A stretch of DNA of 59,893 nt from Fusobacterium perfoetens ATCC 29250 (GTDB lineage Bacteria; Fusobacteriota; Fusobacteriia; Fusobacteriales; Fusobacteriaceae). Below are positions 25,602 through 35,198 of the stretch, in pieces. A model generated the notes under the pieces. It saw only the letters and a list, made by a program, of their open reading frames with translations. It did not search any database and was not told where the DNA came from. Where the stretch lies: assembly GCF_000622245.1 (NCBI RefSeq), contig NZ_JHXW01000014.1, positions 1 to 59,893 on the forward strand, given 5' to 3'. Made by a program: the position numbers and the translations under genes. Positions within the stretch are counted from its first letter, which is position 1, and every line of letters begins with the position of its first letter.

Positions 25602-27158
25602 TTATTTTATAAAACCATTTTTTAATAAGAAATCTCTTGCTACATCTTCTGGTTTTTCTCCTAGTTCATCAACTCTATAATTTAATTCTATCATAACTTC
25701 ATTAGTTAATGCAATTCCTAGTTTTTCTAATAAAGGTTGAATTTCTGGATATTTTTCATAAACTTCAGTTCTAACTAAAGGAATACCATTATATGGTGGG
25801 AAGAAATTTCTATCATCTTCTAATACTTTAAGATTAAATTTCTTTAATAATCCATCAGTTGAAAAAGCATCAATTACATCAACATTTTTATTTAAAAGAG
25901 CTATATATTTAGGAGAACCATCTATTGCTATTTTTTCTCCAAATCTTAATCCATAAACTTTTTCCATTCCAACTAATCCATCTTCTCTGTTCATAAATTC
26001 AAAACTAGTTCCAGATTTTAATTTTGGAGCTATATTAACTAAATCACTTATTTTTTCAAGATTATATTTTTCAGCTGTTTCTTCTGTAACACTAAGAGTA
26101 TAAGTATTATTAAATGTCATCTCTTTAAAAATCTCTATATTATTTTTTTCTTTAAAATCTTTTTTTAAAGTATCATATATTTTTCTTAAATCATTAGTAG
26201 CTGGGTGATTAAAATAATTTACATAAGCTACTCCTGAATATTCCATATATAAATCAATTTCTCCTGTTTGAATAGCTGAATAACAAATTTGTCCTCCACC
26301 TAATGCCATTTTTCTCTCTACTTTAATATCTGTATTCTTTTCTATTATTTCTGACATTAAATTTCCTACTATTTGTTGTTCTGTATAATCTTTAGAGCCA
26401 ACTATAATAACTTTTTTGCTTACTCCTGTACTTTTTAACACATTACTTCCTATAAGTAAGGCAACTACGATTCCAAAAATTCCAAGAATAAACTTTTGTC
26501 TTTGTCTATCCTTTTTAGTTACATTTTTTTGTAGACTTATAGGAGTTACTAATTTTTCTATTGTAGCTGCTATAAAATCTACAGTTAAAGCCAATAAACA
26601 AGCTGGAACAGCTCCAGCTAAAATTTGAGCATTATCTATAAGTCTTATTCCTGAAAATACTAAAAATCCAAGTCCACCAGCCCCTATAAAAGCAGCAATA
26701 GTCATAAACCCAACAGCTGTAACTGATGATATTCTTACACCAGCCATTATAACAGGTAATGCCAAAGGAATTTGTATTTTCATAAGAATTTGAGATTTTG
26801 TAAGTCCAATTCCTTTAGCAGCTTCAATAGTTTGAGGATTTATATTATCTATACCTATGTAAGTATTTTTTATAATAGGAAGTAAAGAATAAAGTACCAC
26901 AGCTGTAATAGCTGGTACAGTTCCAATTCCTAAAAATGGTATCATAAATCCTAAAAGAGCCATACTTGGTATAGCTTGCATTATATTAGCTATTCCTAAT
27001 ACTGGTTTATTTAAAGATTTTACATAAGAAATTAATATCCCTATTGGAACACCTATTAAAACTGCTAATCCAACAGAAATTAAGGTTAAATAAATATGTT
27101 CTAATAATAGTTTTAAAACTTGTTCTTGATTAGTAATAATATATTGTATGAAATTCAT
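25602..27158 (-). CDS. OpuC/OpuB-type permease fused to its substrate-binding protein
   Basis: 518 residues. The N-terminal part (about 1-215) is an ABC permease with several membrane helices and the EAA-like loop EAAKGIGLTKSQILMKIQIPLALP; after one more membrane segment near 220-240, residues about 250-518 form an OpuAC-type binding domain (VGSKDYTEQQIVGNLMSEII, GGGQICYSAIQTGEIDLYMEYSG). Such fusions import glycine betaine, carnitine or choline. It overlaps no gene; the ATP-binding subunit ends one base before it. Exact ligand not decided. Confidence 0.92.
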   Translation of the reverse strand: MNFIQYIITNQEQVLKLLLEHIYLTLISVGLAVLIGVPIGILISYVKSLNKPVLGIANIMQAIPSMALLGFMIPFLGIGTVPAITAVVLYSLLPIIKNTYIGIDNINPQTIEAAKGIGLTKSQILMKIQIPLALPVIMAGVRISSVTAVGFMTIAAFIGAGGLGFLVFSGIRLIDNAQILAGAVPACLLALTVDFIAATIEKLVTPISLQKNVTKKDRQRQKFILGIFGIVVALLIGSNVLKSTGVSKKVIIVGSKDYTEQQIVGNLMSEIIEKNTDIKVERKMALGGGQICYSAIQTGEIDLYMEYSGVAYVNYFNHPATNDLRKIYDTLKKDFKEKNNIEIFKEMTFNNTYTLSVTEETAEKYNLEKISDLVNIAPKLKSGTSFEFMNREDGLVGMEKVYGLRFGEKIAIDGSPKYIALLNKNVDVIDAFSTDGLLKKFNLKVLEDDRNFFPPYNGIPLVRTEVYEKYPEIQPLLEKLGIALTNEVMIELNYRVDELGEKPEDVARDFLLKNGFIK

Positions 27159-27159
27159 A

Positions 27160-28287
27160 TTAGTCCACCTCTACATCTATATATTGTTGACTAAGAGTAG
27201 TAACTAAACTACTTTTAGTAATTAATCCTTTTAATATTCCCTTATCATCTATAACAGGAACTGCAGATGAATGACTTTCATTAACTATTTTTAAAGCTGA
27301 AATTATATTTTCATCTAAATGTAATTTAGGAAATTCTTTTTCCATAACAGCTTCAGCCTTTAAAGTTCTATCTTCTTGTCTTCTAATATCTTTAGGTTTT
27401 ACTATACCTAATATTTTTCTAGTTTTCATATCAATAACAGGAAGACTATCAATTTTATTCTGACGCATTTTTTCCATACATTGAATTATAGTAGAATTTT
27501 TTGTAGTAGTTATAGGTCTTTCAATCATAATATCTCTAACTTTTATAAATTCAGGAGAAGCCCAAATTCTATTTTTTCCAACAAAGTTAGAAACATAGTC
27601 ATCAACAGGATTTTTCAAAATATTTTCCGGAGTATCATATTGTAAAATTTTTCCATTTTTCATAATACATATTTTATCTGCCACTTTGACAGCCTCATCC
27701 ATATCATGAGTTACAAATACAATAGTCTTTTTTAAATTTGAATGTAAGCTCACTAATTCATCTTGCAAATCCGACCTTGTAATAGGGTCTAATGCTGAAA
27801 AAGGTTCATCCATTAAAATAATCTCTGGGTCAGTTACAAAAGCTCTAGCTACTCCTACTCTTTGTTGTTGTCCTCCACTCAATTCTGTAGGATATCTATT
27901 CAGATATTTTTCAGGGTCTAACCCAACCATACTCATTGTATTATTTGTTTTTTCATCTAATATTTTTTGGTCAATTTTTTGAAGTCTTGGTATTATTTCT
28001 ATATTTTCTTTTATAGTCATATGAGGAAATAATCCTGTTTGTTGTATAACATATCCTATTCTCCTTCTAAGGTCTATAACATTATATTTAGTTATATCTT
28101 CATTATCTATCAATATTTCTCCAGAAGATGGTTCAATTAAAAGATTAATCATTTTTAAAAGAGTCGTCTTTCCACAACCACTTTCTCCAATTATAGCAAC
28201 AAATTCACCTGTTTCTATTTTTAAGTTAATTCCTTTTAACACTTGATTTCCTTTAAAATTTTTTGTTATATTTTTAAATTCTATCAT
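27160..28287 (-). CDS. Quaternary-amine ABC transporter ATP-binding protein with CBS domains
   Basis: 375 residues, OpuCA type. Walker A GESGCGKTT near 33-41, signature LSGGQQQRVGVARAF, Walker B EIILMDEPFSALD, H-loop FVTHDMDEAV. Two CBS domains follow (about 255-375), which in OpuA-like systems sense ionic strength or c-di-AMP; c-di-AMP control is plausible here because disA is present. First gene of a three-gene operon. ATG with AAAGGAGT upstream. Confidence 0.94.
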   Translation of the reverse strand: MIEFKNITKNFKGNQVLKGINLKIETGEFVAIIGESGCGKTTLLKMINLLIEPSSGEILIDNEDITKYNVIDLRRRIGYVIQQTGLFPHMTIKENIEIIPRLQKIDQKILDEKTNNTMSMVGLDPEKYLNRYPTELSGGQQQRVGVARAFVTDPEIILMDEPFSALDPITRSDLQDELVSLHSNLKKTIVFVTHDMDEAVKVADKICIMKNGKILQYDTPENILKNPVDDYVSNFVGKNRIWASPEFIKVRDIMIERPITTTKNSTIIQCMEKMRQNKIDSLPVIDMKTRKILGIVKPKDIRRQEDRTLKAEAVMEKEFPKLHLDENIISALKIVNESHSSAVPVIDDKGILKGLITKSSLVTTLSQQYIDVEVD

Positions 28288-28353
28288 TTTTCTTCAACTC
28301 CTTTCTAGTAATACTTGTTGATAATAAAAGATTTTTATTTTTTAAATGTATAT

Positions 28354-28382
28354 ATTTTACATTATTTAAACACTTTTGTCAA
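28354..28382 (-). promoter_or_regulatory. Promoter of the osmolyte-transporter operon
   Basis: Perfect TTGACA (28382-28377), 17-bp spacer, TAAAAT (28359-28354) on the minus strand, giving a 5' leader of about 65 bases with no clear structure. Confidence 0.75.
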
Positions 28383-28417
28383 ATTCAACACTCTAACAAA
28401 GCTAAAACATTGAATTT

Positions 28418-28455
28418 AAAAAAACTCTATTAAAATAATTTTAATAGAGTTTTTT
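28418..28455. terminator. Terminator after glycerate kinase gene
   Basis: AAAAAACTCTATTAAAA with its complement TTTTAATAGAGTTTTTT and T runs on both sides; serves the minus-strand glycerate kinase gene. Confidence 0.88.
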
Positions 28456-28469
28456 ATTTTATTACTAAT

Positions 28470-29606
28470 TTATTTTTTATAAATAGAAATTAATCTTCCT
28501 ATATTTTCTCCAATATATTCCATATTAGCTTTTCCATTTTTTATTGCTTCATCAAGAGTTTCTACTCTAGGAAGTATTGAAAAAATAGAAGTAAATCCAC
28601 ATTTGTATAAAATATCAATATCTTTTCCTACACTACCAGCAATTCCTATGACAGGAATATTATATTTTTGAGAAAGTTTTGCTACACCATATGGAGTTTT
28701 TCCAAAACGAGTTTGCCCATCTATACAACCTTCTCCTGTTATAACTAAATCAGCATCTTTTAATTTTTCTTCTAATTTACTATATTCTATTACAATATCG
28801 ATTCCTTTTCTTAATTTTGAATTTAAAAAGGCAATTAATCCTCCACCTAAACCACCAGCAGCTCCAGCTCCTGAAATATTTTCAATATCTTTTCCTAAAT
28901 CTCTTTTAATAATTTGAGAAAAATGTTTAAGATTATTATCTAATAAAATTCTCTCATTTTCATTAGCTCCTTTTTGTTTTCCAAATATATGAGAAGCACC
29001 ATTAGGCCCAGTTAAAGGATTTTGAACATCACAAGCCACTATTATTTTCACATTTTTTAATCTTTTATCAATACCTGATAAATCTATTTTTTCTATTTTC
29101 GAAAGTTCTCCTCCACCAAATCCAATTTCTTTTCCATTGTTATCTAAAAGTTTTCCTCCAAGAGCCTGAATCATTCCAGCTCCTCCATCATTAGTAGCAC
29201 TTCCACCTATTCCAATCAAAATTGTAGAAACTCCTTTATCTAAAGCTCCTTTTATAAGTTCCCCCGTTCCATAAGTTGTAGTAATCAAAGGATTTCTTTT
29301 TTCTCTAGGAATTAACTCTAATCCACTAGCTGATGCCATTTCAAGAATAGCTGTATTACTATCACCTAGTATTCCAAAACTACTTTTTATTTTTTCCCCC
29401 AAAGGATTAGTTACATAAACTTCATAAAATTTTCCATTAGTAGCATCTACTAATGATTGAGTTGTCCCTTCTCCTCCATCAGCCATAGGAACAAAAATAC
29501 AATCTATATTAGGATTTCCTTTTTTTAATCCTTTTTCTAAAGCTATACATACTTCTTTTGCAGTCATACTTTCTTTAAAAGAATCTGGTGCTAATACTAT
29601 TTTCAT
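28470..29606 (-). CDS. Glycerate 2-kinase (GarK/GlxK family)
   Basis: 378 residues. Phosphorylates glycerate with ATP to feed glycolysis. The N-terminus MKIVLAPDSFKESMTAKEV, the segment FVPMADGGEGTTQ, and GIGGSATNDGGAGM plus DLVITGEGCIDGQT are hallmarks of the family. ATG with GGAGGATAA. Stands alone with a terminator after it; a regulator of the CdaR family, which controls such a gene in E. coli, is 3 kb away. Confidence 0.94.
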   Translation of the reverse strand: MKIVLAPDSFKESMTAKEVCIALEKGLKKGNPNIDCIFVPMADGGEGTTQSLVDATNGKFYEVYVTNPLGEKIKSSFGILGDSNTAILEMASASGLELIPREKRNPLITTTYGTGELIKGALDKGVSTILIGIGGSATNDGGAGMIQALGGKLLDNNGKEIGFGGGELSKIEKIDLSGIDKRLKNVKIIVACDVQNPLTGPNGASHIFGKQKGANENERILLDNNLKHFSQIIKRDLGKDIENISGAGAAGGLGGGLIAFLNSKLRKGIDIVIEYSKLEEKLKDADLVITGEGCIDGQTRFGKTPYGVAKLSQKYNIPVIGIAGSVGKDIDILYKCGFTSIFSILPRVETLDEAIKNGKANMEYIGENIGRLISIYKK

Positions 29607-29904
29607 ATTTATCCTCCATTATTTTTTCTTAATTTTATAATAATTAGAATATAAATACAATGTTTTAAAAACTAATTTTTCATAAAAAATACTATCGAAA
29701 AATATTTTATAAAACAATAATCATTTCAATGAAAAAGCAATTTTTAAAATTACAAAATCTTTGTAACTCCTTATATCAAAACCTGTTTTATTATAAAATT
29801 TATTTAATTTGTATTGAAAATATAATACAAAAAAAATAAAAAGATCTATAGAAACTAACCATAAAGATGATTAGTTCCTTATAGTATCTTTTAATATAAC
29901 TTTT
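29607..29904. other. 298-base gene-free stretch between glycerate kinase and M20 genes
   Basis: Holds the M20 terminator (29839-29893) and presumably the glycerate kinase promoter; a weak TTGTAT-17-TAAAAT pair can be seen near 29660-29640. An inverted repeat TTACAAA-ATC-TTTGTAA lies at 29750-29766 and could be an operator. No coding sequence is apparent. Confidence 0.5.
29839..29893 (-). terminator. Terminator after the M20 amidohydrolase gene
   Basis: Imperfect long hairpin: AAAGAT-CTATAG-AACTAA at about 29839-29858 pairs with TTAGTT-CTATAG/TATCTTT at 29870-29893; on the minus strand it runs into TTTTTATTTTTTTT. Confidence 0.72.
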
Positions 29905-31074
29905 TTAATCTATTTTATATTGAACATCTAAAACATATTGACTATAAAAAGCTGCTCCATATATTAAACTTTCTTCATCAAGATCAAAACATTGATGATG
30001 TAATGAATAACATTGATCATTTTCCTCATTTCTACACCCAACAAAAGCATAGATTCCAGGTTTCTTTTCAAGCATTAAAGCAAAGTCTTCTCCTCCAGGA
30101 GTTTTTGTATATGTTGTTAGTCCTTTTTCTCCTAATATTGTTTTTACAGTTTCTATTGCTATTTTACTATATTTTTTGTCATTAATAGTAGCTGCTGGAC
30201 CATGTATATATTCAAATTCATATGTACCTCTAAAACTTCTTGTAATATTATCTATAACTCTTTCTATTTTTTCTGGTAATTCTTTTCTTAATTCAGGACT
30301 AAATGTTCTAACAGTTCCACTTAATTCAGCACTTTCTTCAAATATATTTGGTAAAGTTCCAGAATGAAAAGTACATATACTAATAACACATGTTTCATTA
30401 GGATTACATTCTCTACTTACTATACTTTGCAAACCATTAACAACTTGACTTCCTATATAAATTGGATCTATAGCAAATTGAGGCATTGCTCCATGTCCAC
30501 TTTTTCCTATAACTTTTATTTTTATAAAATCTGCTGAAGTATATCTAGGACCTTCTTCTACAGAAATAGTTCCTGTTGGTAAATATGGAAAAATATGCAT
30601 TCCTACAAATGTATCAACATCATCTAAATAACCTGATTCTAATACTTTTTTTGCTCCTTGAAAATTTTCTTCTGCTGGTTGGAATATTAATTTAACAGTA
30701 CAATCCAATTTATCTCTATTTTCACTTAAAAATTTAGCTGCCCCTAGCAACATAGAAATATGTCCATCATGACCACAAGCATGCATAACACCTTTATTTT
30801 GAGATTTAAAATCTAAATTTTTAATCTCCTCTATAGGTAAAGCATCTATATCACATCTAAGTCCAATTACAGGTTTTTCTTTTTTTCCTTTTATAATTCC
30901 TATAACTCCTGTTATAGCTACTTCTAAAAAAGGAATATTCAATTTTTCTAATTCTTTTTTTATTTTTTTTGATGTTTCAAATTCTTGCCAACTTAATTCT
31001 GGATATTTATGAAACTCTCTTCTCAATGAAATAATATAATCTTTATCTTTTTTTATACTTTCTAATGTATTCAT
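29905..31074 (-). CDS. M20-family amidohydrolase (N-acyl amino acid / hippurate hydrolase type)
   Basis: 389 residues. Metal-dependent release of an acyl group or cleavage of small peptides. Motifs: MHACGHDGHISMLLG, QPAEE, GMHIFP, the dimerisation domain in the middle (GKSGHGAMPQFAIDP), and the terminal LHHQCFDLDEESL. These match the M20D group (aminoacylase, AbgB-like). It follows a YfcC-type carrier by 27 bases, so it probably acts on the imported compound. ATG with GAGAGGTG upstream. Confidence 0.92.
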   Translation of the reverse strand: MNTLESIKKDKDYIISLRREFHKYPELSWQEFETSKKIKKELEKLNIPFLEVAITGVIGIIKGKKEKPVIGLRCDIDALPIEEIKNLDFKSQNKGVMHACGHDGHISMLLGAAKFLSENRDKLDCTVKLIFQPAEENFQGAKKVLESGYLDDVDTFVGMHIFPYLPTGTISVEEGPRYTSADFIKIKVIGKSGHGAMPQFAIDPIYIGSQVVNGLQSIVSRECNPNETCVISICTFHSGTLPNIFEESAELSGTVRTFSPELRKELPEKIERVIDNITRSFRGTYEFEYIHGPAATINDKKYSKIAIETVKTILGEKGLTTYTKTPGGEDFALMLEKKPGIYAFVGCRNEENDQCYSLHHQCFDLDEESLIYGAAFYSQYVLDVQYKID

Positions 31075-31101
31075 ACCTTAACACCTCTCTTAATAATTAT
31101 T

Positions 31102-32511
31102 TTAAAATGGACCATATCCTATTTCTATTGCTATAATTAAAAATATAATAGCTAAAGAACACAAAATTATTTCTAAAGGAATTATTATTTTATACCATTT
31201 AGATAAAGGAACTTTTGCTAACCCAAAGAATATTAACATTGTTCCATTTGTAAACCAAAATGTATTTGAAATTCCATCTCCAAATTGAAAAGCTAAAATA
31301 GCTGTTTGTCTAGTTATTCCTATCATATCAGCTAATGGTATTAATACAGGCATTATAGCCATTGCTTTTCCACTTCCTGATGGAATAAAAGCATTAATAA
31401 TAGTTATTACAAAAAATATTCCTATTGCTGTTGTCCATGGCGATAATCCTTGTAATAAAGTAGCTAAAAAATTAATTAATGGATCTATTAACCCACCAGT
31501 AGATAAAACCCATTGTATAGATCTTGCTATTCCTATAATTAAAGCTCCCCCAAAAGAAGCTTTCGCTCCAAAAATAAGATTATCAATTATTTCTTCTGCA
31601 GTCATTTTATTAAGAATTCCAACTAAAATACCACTAAGTAAAAATACTGCTGCCATTTCATTAATTTGCCATTTTAATCTTAATAAACCAAATACTGTTA
31701 TTCCAAAAGATAAAGCTAATATTATAAGAGATATGATTTGTATATTACTAATTTTTACATTTTCATATTGTTTAAAATTTCTTTTTAAATCACTAGTATC
31801 TATATCTTTCATCAAACTTTTAGAAGGATCTTTTTTTATTTTTTTTGCATATATTAATATATAAAACATACTTATAATTTCAAATATAAAAAGTATAAGT
31901 AATCTATAACTCATTCCTGAAAAAAGAGGTAATTCTGCTATTTGATGAGAAATAGCAACAGTATACATATTTGTAGGAGAAACTGAAAAGCCTATCATAC
32001 ATACAAATCCTGACACCAAAACTCCAACTAACGAATCATAACCTAAGGCTAAACAAATAGAAACTATTATTGGAACAAAAGGTATAATTTGTTCACTCCA
32101 TCCTAATATCCCTCCAATTGCTGAAAAAAGAATCATTATAATTATTAATATAAATTGACTCCCTATCTTATTAGATAATTTTAATATCTGCACAACACCT
32201 AAATCTATTGCTCCAGTTTTATTGTATACCTCTATAGTCCCACCAACTAATAAAACTAGGAACATCATTCCAGCTGCTCCTTCTAATCCATATGGTATAG
32301 ATCTAAAAATATCAAAAAATGAAATTAGTCTTCTTTCAACAGAGTGATAACTATCTGCAACAACTATTGTTCTTCCGTTTTCTATAACTCTATCATAAGC
32401 ACCTGGAGTTACAAAATAAGAAGCTATAGCACATATAACTACAACTGAAAATAAAATTAAAAATGGATTTAAAGTTTTACTAACATTTTCTTTCTTTTTT
32501 TTAGTGAACAT
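31102..32511 (-). CDS. YfcC/DcuC-superfamily membrane carrier
   Basis: 469 residues with about 12 hydrophobic segments. The signatures NAFIPSGSGKAMAIMPVLIPLAD and FQFGDGISNTFW are typical of the YfcC family (PF03606), whose members carry basic amino acids, peptides or C4-type acids. A charged N-terminus (MFTKKKKENVSK) starts the protein; ATG with AAGGAGG. It leads the operon with the M20 hydrolase and is divergent from a CdaR-type regulator. Substrate not certain; an acylated amino acid or dipeptide would fit its partner. Confidence 0.88.
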   Translation of the reverse strand: MFTKKKKENVSKTLNPFLILFSVVVICAIASYFVTPGAYDRVIENGRTIVVADSYHSVERRLISFFDIFRSIPYGLEGAAGMMFLVLLVGGTIEVYNKTGAIDLGVVQILKLSNKIGSQFILIIIMILFSAIGGILGWSEQIIPFVPIIVSICLALGYDSLVGVLVSGFVCMIGFSVSPTNMYTVAISHQIAELPLFSGMSYRLLILFIFEIISMFYILIYAKKIKKDPSKSLMKDIDTSDLKRNFKQYENVKISNIQIISLIILALSFGITVFGLLRLKWQINEMAAVFLLSGILVGILNKMTAEEIIDNLIFGAKASFGGALIIGIARSIQWVLSTGGLIDPLINFLATLLQGLSPWTTAIGIFFVITIINAFIPSGSGKAMAIMPVLIPLADMIGITRQTAILAFQFGDGISNTFWFTNGTMLIFFGLAKVPLSKWYKIIIPLEIILCSLAIIFLIIAIEIGYGPF

Positions 32512-32654
32512 TATGAACCTCCTTAAAATTTTTTCGAAATAATAAACTAAAAAATTATCAATTTGTATGCTAATAGTATATAATTTTAAAAAAATCTTTT
32601 GAATATTTTTAAAACCAATTTTTTTTATATAATTTTAGTTTAAAAAACAAAAAA

Positions 32655-32683
32655 TTGACTTTTTTTCTAAAATAAAATATACT
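32655..32683 (+). promoter_or_regulatory. Promoter of the CdaR-type regulator gene
   Basis: TTGACT (32655-32660), 17-bp spacer, TATACT (32678-32683). The 202-base gap also carries a minus-strand TATACT (32580-32575) that could be the -10 of the carrier gene, with a weak -35 (TTCAAA). Confidence 0.68.
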
Positions 32684-32713
32684 TTAAAATAAAAATTTTT
32701 AGAGGAGAAATAT

Positions 32714-33757
32714 ATGGAAATAACAACTCAACTTGCTAATAGTATAGTCATTGAAATGAAAAAAATAATACAAAAAGATTTGAATTTTATAAATTCAAAA
32801 GGAATTATAATAGCTAGTACTGATGAAAAACGTGTGAATTCTTATCATGAAGGGGCCTTAAAAGCCATAGAAAAAAATGATTCTATAATTGTTGACTGGG
32901 AATTACAATATCAAGGTGCTAAAAAAGGGATAAATATTCCTATTAAATTTTTAGATGAAATAATTGGTGTTATTGGAATTTCTGGAGAAAGAAAAGAAGT
33001 TGAAAAATATGGTGTTATTATAAAAAAAATGGTTGAAATACTAATAAAGGAAGCTTATTTATTAAAAAAGAAAGAAGAAGAAGAGTATGAAAAACTTTTA
33101 CTTGAATCCATTATTTTTGAAGGTAATAGTAAACAAGAACTAAAAGGAAAAGGAAGAATAGTAATTATAAAATTAAATGCTAATTCTGAAACAAGTATTA
33201 TAAAAAATTTTTTTCAAAAAATAAAAGAATTGGTAAAAAGAGAGAAAGACTTATTAATGTTACGTCATGATAAAATTATTATTCTTTTTTTTGATAAATC
33301 TAAAATTTATCTAAAAAATTTTATATTAAAAATTGATAAATTAAAGATAGAAACTAAAGTTGGAATAGGAGAAGAAAAAGAAGAAATAAAAAAAATAGGT
33401 GCTTCTTATCAAGAAGCATTAACTGCATTAGAATGGTGCGATAAAAATAATAATAAAGAAACTTATTATGAAGAAATGTTATTAGAAATTGTATTAAATA
33501 GTATCAAAGAAAAAGAAAAAAATAAATACTTAAACAAAGTTTTTAAAAATCTAAAACCTGAAGAAATTAAAGAATATTCTAAAATAATCTCTTTATATGA
33601 AAAATATAATGGTTCTTTAAATAAAATATCAAAAGATTTTTGTTGTCATAGTAATACTCTTCAATATAAATTAAATAAATTTTACGACAAAACAGGTTAT
33701 GATATGAGAAGATATACAGATTTTGTTATTATAAAAATAGCTTTTTCTCTCATTTAA
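32714..33757 (+). CDS. CdaR-family transcriptional regulator
   Basis: 347 residues. N-terminal diacid-recognition domain (QLANSIVIEMKKIIQKDLNF, GIIIASTDEKRVNSYHEGA), a degenerate GGDEF-like middle (VGIGEEKEEIKKIGASYQEALTAL) and a C-terminal PucR-type helix-turn-helix (NKISKDFCCHSNTLQYKLNKFYDKTGYDMR). E. coli CdaR activates glycerate and sugar-diacid genes (established). Here the neighbours are a carrier and an amidohydrolase on one side and, 3 kb away, glycerate kinase. GAGGAG precedes the ATG. Confidence 0.9.
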   Translation: MEITTQLANSIVIEMKKIIQKDLNFINSKGIIIASTDEKRVNSYHEGALKAIEKNDSIIVDWELQYQGAKKGINIPIKFLDEIIGVIGISGERKEVEKYGVIIKKMVEILIKEAYLLKKKEEEEYEKLLLESIIFEGNSKQELKGKGRIVIIKLNANSETSIIKNFFQKIKELVKREKDLLMLRHDKIIILFFDKSKIYLKNFILKIDKLKIETKVGIGEEKEEIKKIGASYQEALTALEWCDKNNNKETYYEEMLLEIVLNSIKEKEKNKYLNKVFKNLKPEEIKEYSKIISLYEKYNGSLNKISKDFCCHSNTLQYKLNKFYDKTGYDMRRYTDFVIIKIAFSLI

Positions 33758-33889
33758 GTTTATAAACTAAAAATAAAAAATTTTTTTCTCTTATTTTTGT
33801 TTTTTAAAACATTGAAAAAAATAAAAGTATTCTATAAAATTAAAATTGAATTAAAAATTTTAAATATTTATACATAGGAGAAATAAAAT

Positions 33890-34642
33890 ATGAGTAAACA
33901 ATTTGAATATAAAATACTTAATCTTGCTGGAGATTTGGGAGAATTACTTTTAGAAAATGGTTCTGAAGTATATAGGGTTGAAAATAGTATTTCTTCTCTA
34001 ATTAAATATTTTGGATTTTCTTCTCAATGTTTTGCCACTCTTACTTGTATTATCATAACTCTTGAAAATTCTAATAAAGAAATAATTTCTTTAGTTAGAA
34101 GAGTTAAAAAAAGAGAAGTAAATCTTAATAAGGTTTACAAAGTTTCTACATTAATAAAAAATTTAGATAAATATGAAATTAATACATTAGAAAATAATTT
34201 AAGAATTATAAAACTTGAAAATTCATATTCATTTTTTATAAATAGTTTTGGAAATTGTATTGGAGCTAGTTTTTTTTCCATTCTCTTTCTAGGAGATTTT
34301 TATAACTTTATTTCTTCTTTTTTTTCTGGATTTTTAATTTCTATTTTTTTAAAACTTTCAAATAAAATAAATTTAGGAATATTTTTTACTAATTTACTAG
34401 GTAGTTTTATTGTTACTTCTATTTCTTATTTTTTCTATCACATATACTTTATTTCTAATCCAAGTATAACAATTATTTCTACTTTGATGTTATTAGTTCC
34501 AGGAGTTTCTTTTATAAATTCTATGAGAGATATTTTTGCTGGAGATTTAGTAACAGGAGTTTCTAGATTAATGGAAGTATTAATGATTGGAAGTTCTATA
34601 GCTGTTGGTTCTGGAATTGCAATAAACTTTTTTCAAAATTAA
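33890..34642 (+). CDS. Threonine/serine exporter ThrE N-terminal-type subunit
   Basis: 250 residues of the ThrE/DUF1212 family (PF06738). The soluble start LNLAGDLGELLLENGSEVYRVENSI is the family hallmark; about five membrane helices follow from residue 110 on, with LMLLVPGVSFINSMRDIFAGD near the end. Works with the small ThrE_2-type partner encoded 12 bases downstream. AGGAGAAAT precedes the ATG. Confidence 0.9.
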   Translation: MSKQFEYKILNLAGDLGELLLENGSEVYRVENSISSLIKYFGFSSQCFATLTCIIITLENSNKEIISLVRRVKKREVNLNKVYKVSTLIKNLDKYEINTLENNLRIIKLENSYSFFINSFGNCIGASFFSILFLGDFYNFISSFFSGFLISIFLKLSNKINLGIFFTNLLGSFIVTSISYFFYHIYFISNPSITIISTLMLLVPGVSFINSMRDIFAGDLVTGVSRLMEVLMIGSSIAVGSGIAINFFQN

Positions 34643-34654
34643 GGAGTATTTGTT

Positions 34655-35095
34655 ATGATCAATAACTTTTTTTTTCAAATAATTGCTGCAATAATTACAA
34701 CATTTGGATTTGGAATAATATTTAATATAAAAAATATAAATCTTTTTTACACAAGTATTGGTGGAGGAATAAGTTGGTTTATATTTCTTTTAGGAAAATC
34801 CTTTTTTCTAAATGATGGACTTAATTATTTTTTTGCAACTCTTACTTTAGCTATTTATTCAGAAATAATAGCAAGAAAGTTAAAAACACCTGTTACAACT
34901 ATTTTAATAGCTGGTCTTATTCCTCTAGCACCAGGAGGAGATATATATTATACAATCTATTATTTCATTAATAGAAATTATTATATTGCTGTAGAAAAAG
35001 GAATAAGTACATTTATAATAGCTGGTGCAATGGCTATTGGAGTTTTTTCAGCTGCAAATCTAACTAAAATATTCAAATATTTAAAAAACAAATAA
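34655..35095 (+). CDS. ThrE_2-type small membrane partner (DUF3815)
   Basis: 146 residues, about five membrane helices (PF12821 type). GLIPLAPGGDIYYT is the characteristic loop. In actinobacterial ThrE both parts are one protein; here they are split as in many anaerobes. AAGGAG precedes the ATG. Confidence 0.88.
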   Translation: MINNFFFQIIAAIITTFGFGIIFNIKNINLFYTSIGGGISWFIFLLGKSFFLNDGLNYFFATLTLAIYSEIIARKLKTPVTTILIAGLIPLAPGGDIYYTIYYFINRNYYIAVEKGISTFIIAGAMAIGVFSAANLTKIFKYLKNK

Positions 35096-35159
35096 AATTT
35101 TAATATCCAATGATATTTATCCTTAATATTAAAATATTCAAATAATTATAGTGAAAACA

Positions 35160-35192
35160 AAAAGAATAGCTTAAAACTTAAACCATTCTTTT
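35160..35192. terminator. Bidirectional terminator between the ThrE pair and the HAD gene
   Basis: AAAAGAATAGCTTAA (35160-35174) pairs imperfectly with TTAAACCATTCTTTT (35178-35192), followed by T-rich DNA. Confidence 0.7.
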
Positions 35193-35198
35193 ATTTTT

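Noticed and set aside
29607-29904. Small gene in the 298-base gap
   Set aside because: No frame with a ribosome site or plausible composition; the stretch is explained by a terminator and a promoter region.
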